DNA of 40,527 nucleotides. Source: JAVBNO01 sp031551485. Lineage in GTDB: Bacteria; Bacillota; Clostridia; Oscillospirales; Ruminococcaceae. Positions 23,265 through 30,931 of this stretch are shown in pieces. The notes below the pieces were generated by a model that was not told where the DNA came from, ran no database searches, and saw nothing but the letters and a program-made list of their open reading frames with translations. The first letter of the stretch is position 1; each line of letters begins with the position of its first letter. Location of the stretch: the NCBI GenBank assembly GCA_031551485.1, contig JAVBNO010000002.1, positions 1-40,527 on the forward strand. Direction: 5' to 3'. The position numbers were made by a program, and so were the translations under genes.

Positions 23265-25396
23265 GTTGCCAGCACCCCCTTTTTCTTCATCATGACGGCT
23301 GCCGCGTCACCGATTATTCTGCCAATGCCTTCCGCGTCAAAGATACTGTTGATGGGCGTGCCTTCCAGCACAATGGCCCCTTGCTGGAAGATAACGTCGC
23401 CGCCTGTTTGATTGTTGCCTGTCACATCACCCACATAAGACGAGTAATGTTCCCCTATGTCACCGTGCCGCGCGTTCACAGCGTTATAGGCGGCTTCGGC
23501 CATATTGGCCGCATCGGCCGCTGTTTTTTTGCTTCCAGCAACAAACGCATCATCATAAGCCACAACGGACATTTCGCCCAAATAACGAAATTTTTTCGAC
23601 GGAGAATCAATGCCTAAAAATTCTTTTGCGGCGTCCAACGCAGACCCCACCAGATCTCTGGCTGCCGCTGCTATCCGGCTTGTTCCGCTTTTAAGGCTGC
23701 TGATGAACCCATCCGCAATACCGGTGGCAATCGTTTGCCAGTCGATGTTTCGAAACGGGTTCACTGTCGCTTCGAGCAATTCTTTAGCGACTGCCCCCAG
23801 TCTGTTAACGCTGGTTGATAAGCCGTTGGCTATTGCCAGTATTATTTCCGTTCCCATATTTGCGAGCTCAGGAAGATGGGCGACAATATAGGCCAGCAGG
23901 CTAACAATAATTTGGGCCCCGGCATCGATAAGGGATGGCATCGCTTGCATTAAACTGTCAGAGAACCATATCATCAACTCGACCGCCAGCTGGGTGAACA
24001 AGCCGATGTTTTGCACAATAAAATCACATAATGCGGTGATCAACTGTATCGCTGCATCGGCCAGAAGGGGTATGGCTGCAATGATGCCTGCTGTCAAACT
24101 TTGCAACAATACAGGCAGGGCTTCCATCAGTACAGGTAAGGCGTCCAAAATACCTTGACATAGGCCGAGTATCAGTTGTAAAGCAATATCGATCAGCAAC
24201 GGCAAATTATCAATGAGCCCTTGCGTAATGGCCATGATGGCCGCCATTGCCGCGGGTATTAATTCGGGCAGTGCTTGGGCGATACCGGATGACAGCATGG
24301 CAATCATCGCCATAGCAACATCGATCAGCAACGGCAAATTATCAATGAGCGCTTGCGTAATGGCCATGATGGCTGCCATTGTCGCGGGAATTAATTCGGG
24401 CAGTGTTTGGGTGATACCCTGTACCAACGCGGCAATCATCGCCACAGCGAGATCGGTAAGCATGGGCAGCACTTCCCACAGGCCGATTAGGAGTGTCCGA
24501 ATGACTTGCATGACCGCGGGGATGATTTGGGGCAGGGCTTGGGTGATGGAATATGCCAACGCATCAATCATCTCCACAGCGCCATTGGTAAGCATGGGAA
24601 GGTTTGCGGACAAGGCGAGCCTGAGTGACTGAATGATTAGCATTGCTGTGGGAATGATTTGGGGAGCAGCGGCAATGATACCCGATGCCAGCATGGCGAT
24701 GATCTGCACGCCCGCATCGATCAGCACGGGCAGCGCTATTACAATTGCCTCCAGCACCATCGGAATTATATCCGCCAGCACCTGAACCAGTCCGGGCACA
24801 GCGGCCACCAACCCGTCGAACAGCACCACTATGCCGTCCACAAGGGCGGGCAGCAGTTCTTCCATAAGCGGCGGGATTAACGGCACAAGCGCCTGCAACA
24901 GTTCGACAAGGCCTTCTGCCAGGTGGGGCAGCAGCTCAATCATCACGTCGCCCGCAGTCGAGAGCGCCGCCACAAGGCTGTCCACGTCACCAGCGCCCGT
25001 AAGGAAGTTGTCCCACGCGGCTTTTGCTTCATCAAGCGCACCGGCCAGGGTAATGCTTTCTTTCGCATAATCCCCGGCGGCAGTGGCGCTTTTCTCAAGC
25101 CATATTTTCATGGCAAGGCTGATCTGTTCTTGGTTTGCCATGGAATTGCAGGTTTCGTCCATGACTTTTGCGAGCGCTTGTGCCGCTGCCTCCGCCGCGC
25201 TAATGTCTTTGTAAAGATGGCTGCCAATCTCCATTGCCAGCGATTTCAGCCCGCCAAAAGAGGCGCCCAGGGTGCCAACCGCAACGTCGACAGACTTTAC
25301 AGCAGCGCCAAGGCCGGTTGATATGGCCCCGCCCATCTTGGCCAGCTCTTTTTCGTCCAGTTCGACGCCAATTTTTATTGTGCCATCATACGCCAA
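23261..25396 (-). CDS. Tail tape measure protein
   Basis: The 711-residue protein is helical and very hydrophobic in the middle, with many imperfect units like LIDNLPLLIDxAxxMI ... QALPELIPAAMAAI. Two adjacent units repeat with 44-residue (132-bp) period and nearly identical DNA (from 24191 and 24323). The C-terminus has FLGIDSPSKKFRYLGEM, a frequent tape-measure motif. It sets tail length and fills the tube; at roughly 1.5 Angstrom per residue this predicts a tail near 100 nm. The start is TTG at 25396 behind AAGGGGG. Confidence 0.92.
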   Translation of the reverse strand: MAYDGTIKIGVELDEKELAKMGGAISTGLGAAVKSVDVAVGTLGASFGGLKSLAMEIGSHLYKDISAAEAAAQALAKVMDETCNSMANQEQISLAMKIWLEKSATAAGDYAKESITLAGALDEAKAAWDNFLTGAGDVDSLVAALSTAGDVMIELLPHLAEGLVELLQALVPLIPPLMEELLPALVDGIVVLFDGLVAAVPGLVQVLADIIPMVLEAIVIALPVLIDAGVQIIAMLASGIIAAAPQIIPTAMLIIQSLRLALSANLPMLTNGAVEMIDALAYSITQALPQIIPAVMQVIRTLLIGLWEVLPMLTDLAVAMIAALVQGITQTLPELIPATMAAIMAITQALIDNLPLLIDVAMAMIAMLSSGIAQALPELIPAAMAAIMAITQGLIDNLPLLIDIALQLILGLCQGILDALPVLMEALPVLLQSLTAGIIAAIPLLADAAIQLITALCDFIVQNIGLFTQLAVELMIWFSDSLMQAMPSLIDAGAQIIVSLLAYIVAHLPELANMGTEIILAIANGLSTSVNRLGAVAKELLEATVNPFRNIDWQTIATGIADGFISSLKSGTSRIAAAARDLVGSALDAAKEFLGIDSPSKKFRYLGEMSVVAYDDAFVAGSKKTAADAANMAEAAYNAVNARHGDIGEHYSSYVGDVTGNNQTGGDVIFQQGAIVLEGTPINSIFDAEGIGRIIGDAAAVMMKKKGVLAT

Positions 25397-25432
25397 TCAT
25401 GTCGCCCCCTTTTCGATGAGCGGCACTGGGCA

Positions 25433-25600
25433 CTATTTCTGCTCACCATTTTCGATTATGATTTCAAATTCTCGCTTGCAGGATTTACACTTTGCCCAAA
25501 CATGTTTGCACTGCGCGGTTTCGCCGAACCGATTTGTTTTTTGTTGCCAGCCACACAGCGGGCATTTCACCCATTTGTGCTGGTTTACATTTTTATCCAA
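25433..25600 (-). CDS. Small zinc-ribbon protein (Cys-rich KTR-like)
   Basis: The 55-residue product has WVKCPLCGWQQKTNRFG and AKCKSCKREFEIII, two CxxC knuckles of a zinc ribbon. KWVKCPLCG...KTNRF resembles the cysteine-rich KTR proteins known from conjugative elements. TTG at 25600 follows AAAGGCG with suitable spacing; the open frame continues upstream without a better start. It lies just upstream of the tape measure gene in the same direction. Function unknown; a nucleic-acid-binding role is possible. Confidence 0.55.
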   Translation of the reverse strand: MDKNVNQHKWVKCPLCGWQQKTNRFGETAQCKHVWAKCKSCKREFEIIIENGEQK

Positions 25601-25651
25601 ATAATCACGCCTTTTTCGGCAATAGAAAAGCGCCCAGCTTTCGATAGACAC

Positions 25652-25680
25652 TTTACCAAGTCGGAAATATTTGGTAGAAT
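25652..25680 (+). promoter_or_regulatory. Promoter candidate for the PH-domain gene
   Basis: TTTACC (25652-25657) and TAGAAT (25675-25680) are 17 bp apart, 30 bp before the ATG at 25710 and pointing against the tail operon. Confidence 0.45.
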
Positions 25681-25709
25681 CAGAGAAAAACAACAAGGGG
25701 AATGTTAAA

Positions 25710-26084
25710 ATGATTGATTTTCAACAGGGCTTCGTAAAGCTCGGCCCAGCCGACCCAACGCTATTTATGCATCTCATAGGCCCCATGATGGTTGACCAAG
25801 AGCAAATCATAGCAGGGTTCAAAGGCGTGCGCGATTACGTTTGTTTCACCAATCGGCGCGTGGTCGCAGTCAATGTTCAGGGGATTACAGGTAAGAAAAC
25901 CGACTATACCAGTCTTCCATACAGCAAAGTTCAGGCGTTTTCCGTTGAAACTGCGGGTACGTTTGATCGCGACTGCGAGATCGATCTCTGGTTTAGCGGA
26001 TTAGGTAAGGTTCACTTTGAGATCAGGGCGTCGTTTGATATTCTCGGATTCAATCGGATATTAAGCAGCTATGTTCTTTCGTAA
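25710..26084 (+). CDS. PH-domain (bPH-type) cargo protein
   Basis: The 124-residue protein is almost entirely one bacterial PH-like domain: EQIIAGFKGVRDYVCFTNRRVVAVNVQG, KTDYTSLPYSKVQAFSVETAG, DCEIDLWFSGLGKVHFEI and a C-terminal helix. These small proteins occur widely in Firmicutes and have no settled function. It is read against the tail operon, has its own promoter and AAGGGGA ribosome binding site, and ends 14 bp from the convergent Gp15-like gene. That marks it as a cargo (moron) gene expressed in the lysogen. Confidence 0.82.
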   Translation: MIDFQQGFVKLGPADPTLFMHLIGPMMVDQEQIIAGFKGVRDYVCFTNRRVVAVNVQGITGKKTDYTSLPYSKVQAFSVETAGTFDRDCEIDLWFSGLGKVHFEIRASFDILGFNRILSSYVLS

Positions 26085-26098
26085 GGCGAATATTGCGC

Positions 26099-26695
26099 CT
26101 AGCCTACTTCGGAAAGCCTTATTTCAACATACTGTTTCATCTTTGCATCGCGTTCCTCAAGCGTCATTTTCCGCGCCTCGCCTCCAATGGCGTAAAGCTT
26201 TTTCATTTTTTCCATGTGCTTTTTCTCTTGCTTGCTCATGCCGGTTGTGTCGGCCACACGATATCCCATTGCGCGCACAAACTCGGTGTCATGGGGCAGC
26301 GCGTCCATCAGGGCGCAAAATTTCCACCAGTGCATATCCGCTTGGGTTAAATCAATGTGGTATGCTTGCCAGAATGCCGCATAAATCAACCCCGCGTCAA
26401 CGTCAAAATCGTAGGCGCGGGGTGTTGGTTTTTTTAGCGTTGACTTTTGCTGTGGTTCTTTGGCTTCCCGCCTGTTGGCCTTATAAAAGTCCAGCAGAGC
26501 CAGCAGCGCGGCATCCAGGGTTGGGGGCGGCTCGCATTCATACCATTCCAGCATTTGAAAGCGCGGATCATCGCCGGAATCTTTCGCCAGTATCAATTGC
26601 TCAAACAACATCCAGTCGCGAAAATCCGTTCGTATGGGGTATTCCAAACCGCCAACCACCACGGAATCCGGCAGGGGGTCCAGCAGCAGATTCAT
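26099..26695 (-). CDS. Gp15-like tail protein (putative tail assembly chaperone)
   Basis: The 198-residue protein resembles the bacteriophage Gp15 family: LPDSVVVGGLEYPIRTDFRDWMLFEQLI, AYDFDVDAGLIYAAFWQAYHIDL and DMHWWKFCALMDALPHDTEFVRAMGYR. In Listeria A118-type phages this gene follows Gp14 and precedes the tape measure, the place of tail assembly chaperones. The start overlaps the upstream stop by 4 nt (ATGA). No clear slippery heptamer is visible at the overlap, so the two proteins are probably made separately. Confidence 0.82.
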   Translation of the reverse strand: MNLLLDPLPDSVVVGGLEYPIRTDFRDWMLFEQLILAKDSGDDPRFQMLEWYECEPPPTLDAALLALLDFYKANRREAKEPQQKSTLKKPTPRAYDFDVDAGLIYAAFWQAYHIDLTQADMHWWKFCALMDALPHDTEFVRAMGYRVADTTGMSKQEKKHMEKMKKLYAIGGEARKMTLEERDAKMKQYVEIRLSEVG

Positions 26696-27048
26696 TTTGT
26701 GGCCCGGCGTTCAGCCCTGTTGCGTGGCGAATATTGCGCAATCCGCTCTACCCGCTGTTGCTGCTGGCCTAGGAAATAGTCGCGCAAGGCGGCAAAGCCA
26801 GATTCGACCTGATCGAAACTTGTAATGCGCGGGCCGAACATCTTGTTGCTCGCGCCATCTCCCAGCACAATGTCAAGCAGGTTTGTCATGCCGACAATCA
26901 CATACTCAAGCGCTTCAATGTAATCGGATGGCGCTTTTTTGACGTACTCGATGTATTTTGCCGATTCATCGCGGTACTTTTTCAGGTTGGCAAAATCCGA
27001 TGTATCGACATACACATCGAGTTCGCCGAATACAAAATTGGCACTCAT
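26692..27048 (-). CDS. Gp14-like tail assembly chaperone
   Basis: The 118-residue helical protein (NFVFGELDVYVDTSDFANLKKYRD, EYVIVGMTNLLDIVLGDGASNKMFGP, RNRAERRATK tail) lies between the major tail protein and the Gp15-like gene. Position and composition match the first tail assembly chaperone in A118-like siphophages. It would coat the tape measure protein during tail assembly. The assignment rests mainly on gene order. Confidence 0.72.
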   Translation of the reverse strand: MSANFVFGELDVYVDTSDFANLKKYRDESAKYIEYVKKAPSDYIEALEYVIVGMTNLLDIVLGDGASNKMFGPRITSFDQVESGFAALRDYFLGQQQQRVERIAQYSPRNRAERRATK

Positions 27049-27068
27049 GGCACTGTCCTCCGTTTCTG

Positions 27069-27572
27069 TCAGGCCGAATAGGTATATTCTTCCGGCATCG
27101 AACCGATCTTTTTGAGATCGACATCAATGGCGCTGGATTCGCCGGCATTGCCGCCGCCGTCGCTATTGACAATGATAGACACGGCGCCTTTTTCGCCCTT
27201 GCCGTTCAGAATGCAAAAATAGACATAGGGCACGACCACTTTGTTCCCGACGCCAAATTTAATATTGTGCCCGAACGCGTAGTCCTGGAACTCATCGCCG
27301 ACATACCTGTCGCCAGTGGCTTTAAAAGCTCTCTGCGTGCCTGTTTTCGCCGTGGTTTGCCCGGCGCGGATGTATGTCTTGTCCTGTGTAATGGGGTTCA
27401 TCTGGGCGTCCAGCCCGGCAATGCCCATCTGCACGACAATATAGTCGCCAGGTTCGGTGGGGGTTGTCGCCCCGGGGGTAGGATCAATTGCCAGCACCCA
27501 ATCGTCGTTTGTTACCCATCCGGTAAAAGTGGGGACCGGTGTTTTGCTTTGCATCAGTTCAGATAATTTCAA
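27069..27572 (-). CDS. Major tail (tube) protein
   Basis: The 167-residue protein is beta-rich with TPVPTFTGWVTNDDWVLAID, GTQRAFKATGDRYVGDEFQDYAFGHNIKFG and VVPYVYFCILNGKGEKGAVSIIVN, the size and pattern of the phage tail tube protein that stacks as hexamers. TTG at 27572 has AAAGGGTGAC upstream and is the only start near it. It lies between the tail terminator and the chaperones, the normal siphovirus order. Confidence 0.83.
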   Translation of the reverse strand: MKLSELMQSKTPVPTFTGWVTNDDWVLAIDPTPGATTPTEPGDYIVVQMGIAGLDAQMNPITQDKTYIRAGQTTAKTGTQRAFKATGDRYVGDEFQDYAFGHNIKFGVGNKVVVPYVYFCILNGKGEKGAVSIIVNSDGGGNAGESSAIDVDLKKIGSMPEEYTYSA

Positions 27573-27586
27573 AAAATGTCACCCTT

Positions 27587-28024
27587 TCATTTAGATTCAT
27601 AATAAAATAATGTCGCCATGAATTGATATTTTGCAACCTGATTATCGGGATACGCCATTGCCAGCTGCGGCATGTTGGACTGGTTCTCGAACCGGTAATC
27701 GCTGCACTTGTCGCCGAAATTGGGATAGTTTGCGGCTGATTCCTGCTCGTCAATCCAAGATTGCCACTGTCGCATGGCGCACATGGCGTCGGTGTTTGTG
27801 GTATCTGTCGTTTGCGAAAACGGCGCCATGTACTGGAACGCAAAGTCATACTTTTTCTTTGCGCCGCCATGCATGTACCGCTTGATGACAGCCTCCGCCG
27901 AAATGGGCACAAACGCGCAGCTGCCCGGTTCGTCCGGCAGCACATTGAAGAGGATTGGGGTGCCTTTTGCCAAAATCCAGTCGAGGATTGCCTGGTCTTT
28001 ATTTACAGTCTCGATTCTAACCAC
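27587..28024 (-). CDS. Tail terminator/minor capsid-type protein
   Basis: The 145-residue protein has KYDFAFQYMAPFSQT, QSWIDEQESAANYPNFGDKCSDYRFENQ and a closing YQFMATLFYYES. This is the pattern of the small phage proteins often listed as minor capsid protein or wrongly as chloramphenicol resistance protein, which cap the tail tube. The start GTG at 28024 overlaps the previous frame by 8 nt; the ribosome binding site is weak. It is the most head-proximal recognisable structural gene in the element. Confidence 0.75.
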   Translation of the reverse strand: MVRIETVNKDQAILDWILAKGTPILFNVLPDEPGSCAFVPISAEAVIKRYMHGGAKKKYDFAFQYMAPFSQTTDTTNTDAMCAMRQWQSWIDEQESAANYPNFGDKCSDYRFENQSNMPQLAMAYPDNQVAKYQFMATLFYYESK

Positions 28025-28193
28025 CTCGCTTTATCCACGCTTGCGCGTTGTCTGCCGCCGCTTTGTGCCGACAAATTCGCTGTTCTTGGCGCTGGAATCG
28101 TGAGCGGATACGTTCTGCTGGTTGCAGTCGCGCGGGCAGTTTTTTCGCGGTTCGCGCCGTGTTTCGGGGCTCTTGGCTTTGCTTTGGCTCACG
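28017..28193 (-). CDS. Small basic protein of unknown function
   Basis: A 58-codon frame from GTG 28193, with GGTGGTGAG upstream, encodes a strongly basic, Arg/Lys-rich product (RREPRKKLPARLQPAER). Its last codons overlap the tail terminator start. It occupies the spot where terminase-to-connector genes normally lie, so it could be a residue of the lost head module. A run of seven A within it makes the frame sensitive to a single indel. I do not recognise it. Confidence 0.45.
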   Translation of the reverse strand, partial: REPKQSQEPRNTARTAKKLPARLQPAERIRSRFQRQEQRICRHKAAADNAQAWIKRGG

Positions 28194-28216
28194 GTCTCAC
28201 CACCTTTCACAGCAAT

Positions 28217-28244
28217 GGAAAAGCCGCCCTGCGGCAGGCGGCTT
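28217..28244 (-). terminator. Hairpin terminator between late regulator and tail operon
   Basis: On the minus strand AAGCCGCC (28244-28237) pairs with GGCGGCTT (28228-28221) and is followed by TTCC. It begins 29 bp after the ArpU-like stop and lies before the first late gene. Confidence 0.65.
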
Positions 28245-28272
28245 ATTCTATGTTACCATAATAGCATAAGAT

Positions 28273-28668
28273 CTACTGACATTCACTGACATCTTTTAAG
28301 GCGTTGTTATGCATTCGATACATATGTCTTTCCGCATATCCCATTTTGATAGACACATCGACCCATGAAAGTCCATGCAAATAACGCAGCTCCAGCAGCT
28401 GGCGATAATCAAGGTTTTTCACGCTTGCGATTACCTGATGAATCTTTTGCAATTCGCGCATTGCCTCATCAATTTCCCGTTCCCATTCATCCATTTGGCA
28501 GATGCAGTTTTCCAATTTGCTGTGCTGCGCCCTGCCGCCAATGCGTTCAGTGGTGCATACGGCGGCCGACCGCTGCGCAAACTCGCGCAGTTCGCGGATT
28601 CTTTCGCGCTTGAAGCGGATGCCGCGGGCCAACCGGTAACCCTGCTGCAAATATTCTTTTGTGGTCAC
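28273..28668 (-). CDS. ArpU/RinA-like late transcription regulator (DUF1492, sigma-like HTH)
   Basis: The 131-residue protein is helical, with a C-terminal sigma-70 region 4-like HTH: VKNLDYRQLLELRYLHGLSWVDVSIKMGYAERHMYRMHNNAL. Firmicutes phages place such regulators at the end of the early operon, just before terminase, where they switch on late genes. Here the next genes are tail genes. GTG 28668 is 7 nt past GAGGAGGG; the TTG two codons earlier touches the ribosome binding site and is less likely. Confidence 0.8.
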   Translation of the reverse strand: MTTKEYLQQGYRLARGIRFKRERIRELREFAQRSAAVCTTERIGGRAQHSKLENCICQMDEWEREIDEAMRELQKIHQVIASVKNLDYRQLLELRYLHGLSWVDVSIKMGYAERHMYRMHNNALKDVSECQ

Positions 28669-28681
28669 TTGCAATCCCTCC

Positions 28682-28879
28682 TCATATACAGTTTCGTTGT
28701 GCCACCGAGGCGCACAATATAGGGAAGAAGGCGTCCCATTGGGGGTAGGGCGCTCTTTTTTTTACTTTTCTTCTTCCACCGGCCGCCATGCTCCCGTTCA
28801 CCGTTCGATCTGTCGGTTGCTCCCCATGTTTCGCCGTATGCACCGGCAAGCCCGGGGTGCGGCTATGGTTTTGGCGCAT
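28682..28879 (-). CDS. Small hypothetical protein between primase-helicase and late regulator
   Basis: The 65-codon frame starts with ATG 28879 behind GGATGGAAGAG and ends 13 bp before the late regulator start. The product is basic, with a hydrophobic C-terminal stretch, and shows no motif I know. It fills a 256-bp gap neatly and runs in operon direction, which is the main support. It could also be chance. Confidence 0.38.
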   Translation of the reverse strand: MRQNHSRTPGLPVHTAKHGEQPTDRTVNGSMAAGGRRKVKKRAPYPQWDAFFPILCASVAQRNCI

Positions 28880-28924
28880 GTTTCTTCTCTTCCATCCTGC
28901 CGCTGTTTTGCGGCCTGTCCCCCC

Positions 28925-30931
28925 TTATGCATGGGGGATTTCCGGGTGCATTTTCATCGCGATTTCATCCCATGCGTACACTTTGCTTTCCCACTGGGTG
29001 TTTTTAAGGCGTTTGCAGGATTTTTCAAAATACAGCGGGATAAATTCATCCTGTATGCCGGACGCCCTATCTTTGCATATTTCAATTACATTGTTGCAAC
29101 TGTAAAGCGGGTTTGTATCGGCCCATTTGAACATTTGCTTGGATAATCGCTTAAAATCTTCATTCACCCGGTGCAATACAAAAGCATTGTCCACACGGTT
29201 TACAATATCATTGGAACCGGAAACATCATCCAGCCGGAGGAATCCCATGCTTTTGCGGGGATGCGCAACAAACACAATATGGATATTGGCTGTCTTTGCA
29301 AAGTCCTCCAGCATCTGCACAAACATACTTTGCTGTTGGTATTTCTCCTGCTCCAACATTGTAATATTCAGCGCCATCAGGTTATCCAATATCACCAAAT
29401 CCACCCTGTGGGCAGAAACACATTCGTTTAGCCGCTGATAAATTTCCGCAAAATTGTTGCCGTAATGATTGTTGTAAACGAATATCCTTTCATTCAGCCA
29501 TTTTGATATTTCCGCCTCGATGTTCGGTTTGACCGTAAAAAAATGATCATATTGGGTGGGTCTTACGTTGTATTGCCCGGCGGCTTGCAGCATTAACCAC
29601 TGATAAAGATGTTTCGCTTTCAGTTCGCCGCTGAACAATGCTGTGCGGTAATCCTGGTTTGCCGCCTCAATGGCCAGTTGGGAAATGAAACTGGATTTGC
29701 CGCAGCCGCGCAAGCCGCTGATACACGTTGCAAAACCCTTTTTCAATCCGCGCATTTTCACGTCGATGCCATTGACGCCCGTTTTGATAAATTCTTCCGG
29801 CGGTTCTTCCAGCAGCCGAATCTGTTCAGTGGTGTAAAATATCGGCTCGCCATCGGCTCTTTTTGTCTCCTTCACCCGCACCACCTGGTAATTTGGGTTT
29901 TGGCAATTGGGGTAACGGTTTGGCGCAATGTATTTTTTGTCGTATGCGTCCGGCTCGTATTTTTGCCGCAATTCCCGCCATTTGTTGCCGGCACATGAAT
30001 TGTGAAAGCAGTTAAAACAAATTTTCCCGTCTGGCGTCTGTATGATGGCCGCGTCTTTGCCCTTATGCGAGGCATCAAAGGGGCATTCCTCAAACGTCCA
30101 CTTGCTGCCGCCGTTCCAGCCGGATTTCTGGACGCGCAAACCGTGTGTATCAATCCAGCTTTCCAGGTCAAACGTGCGCGGGTTGAACTGGTTGTACTTT
30201 TGCGGCTTTTCCTCTTTGGGCAACAAGTCCGCCAGGCTCTGCAAAAGGGATTTGTCGTTCTGAATGACCCCCCCGGCCCTGATCATTTTGCTCATTCGGT
30301 GGGGGCGCTGTGGCGTATGAGAACCCTTTTGCGCCATGGTTCCATACAATTTGCAGATGCGCGCCGGATTAAAAGTTTTCAGGTCAATGTCCACTTGTTC
30401 GTCGGAAAATATCATGCTCAATGCCATCAGGCAGTTTTGCATCAGCTTCACGTTGTCCGGCTCGTTCTTCAGCCCCACCGGATAAAGCAAGTGAACGCCG
30501 TTTCCGCTCATAGCGACAACCGGGTCGCTCCAGCCCCGGCCACGCATGAAATAAAAAATCTCATTGGCTTTTTGTTTGGCCTGTCCCACTTGCAGGTCGC
30601 TGGAGGAAGTCCCCGCTGCACGCTTTGGGTCCACATCAACCATCAGCCATTCATACAGTTTGATATCCGAATCGCTTGTGGTAGGCGCGGCATACGCCAC
30701 CAATTTATCCCGCTGCGCCCGGGCATAACATTCGTCTTTGATGCCGTTAAGCGTGATATAGACATTCAGATTTTTCCGGTTGCCCACGCGCTTTAGTTCA
30801 TGGATGAGAACGTCGGCGTTTGTAAAATATCCGCTGGCATTGTATTTGCCATCGATCAGCCGAATTTCGAACAGCTTGCCGGCAGGCTTTAAAAATTCAA
30901 TCGTCCGCCGGATTTGTGTTTCATCCATCAT
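28925..30931 (-). CDS. Phage primase-helicase (primpol plus DnaB-like RecA domain)
   Basis: The 668-residue protein combines an archaeo-eukaryotic-type primase region and a DnaB-like helicase. The primase half has LMVDVDPKRAAGTSSSD, SGNGVHLLYPVGL and LKTFNPARICKLYGTMAQKG. A zinc-binding stretch follows (CPFDASHKG, CFNCFHNSC). The helicase half has Walker A GLRGCGKSS and VDLVILDNLMAL with FVAHPRKS. It should prime and unwind at the element's own origin. ATG 30931 overlaps the upstream stop (ATGA), with GGAGAG before it. An intact replication gene argues that the element can still replicate after induction. Confidence 0.88.
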   Translation of the reverse strand: MMDETQIRRTIEFLKPAGKLFEIRLIDGKYNASGYFTNADVLIHELKRVGNRKNLNVYITLNGIKDECYARAQRDKLVAYAAPTTSDSDIKLYEWLMVDVDPKRAAGTSSSDLQVGQAKQKANEIFYFMRGRGWSDPVVAMSGNGVHLLYPVGLKNEPDNVKLMQNCLMALSMIFSDEQVDIDLKTFNPARICKLYGTMAQKGSHTPQRPHRMSKMIRAGGVIQNDKSLLQSLADLLPKEEKPQKYNQFNPRTFDLESWIDTHGLRVQKSGWNGGSKWTFEECPFDASHKGKDAAIIQTPDGKICFNCFHNSCAGNKWRELRQKYEPDAYDKKYIAPNRYPNCQNPNYQVVRVKETKRADGEPIFYTTEQIRLLEEPPEEFIKTGVNGIDVKMRGLKKGFATCISGLRGCGKSSFISQLAIEAANQDYRTALFSGELKAKHLYQWLMLQAAGQYNVRPTQYDHFFTVKPNIEAEISKWLNERIFVYNNHYGNNFAEIYQRLNECVSAHRVDLVILDNLMALNITMLEQEKYQQQSMFVQMLEDFAKTANIHIVFVAHPRKSMGFLRLDDVSGSNDIVNRVDNAFVLHRVNEDFKRLSKQMFKWADTNPLYSCNNVIEICKDRASGIQDEFIPLYFEKSCKRLKNTQWESKVYAWDEIAMKMHPEIPHA

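Noticed and set aside
25433..25600. HNH endonuclease or terminase remnant at the small zinc-ribbon gene
   Set aside because: Only two CxxC knuckles are present, with no HNH residues or Walker motifs.
26678..26710. Programmed -1 frameshift between the two tail chaperones
   Set aside because: The genes overlap by ATGA, but the end of the first gene shows no X-XXY-YYZ slippery heptamer; ordinary translational coupling explains it.
27587..28024. Chloramphenicol resistance protein
   Set aside because: This label is a common mis-annotation of phage tail-terminator-type proteins; position and sequence fit a tail protein.
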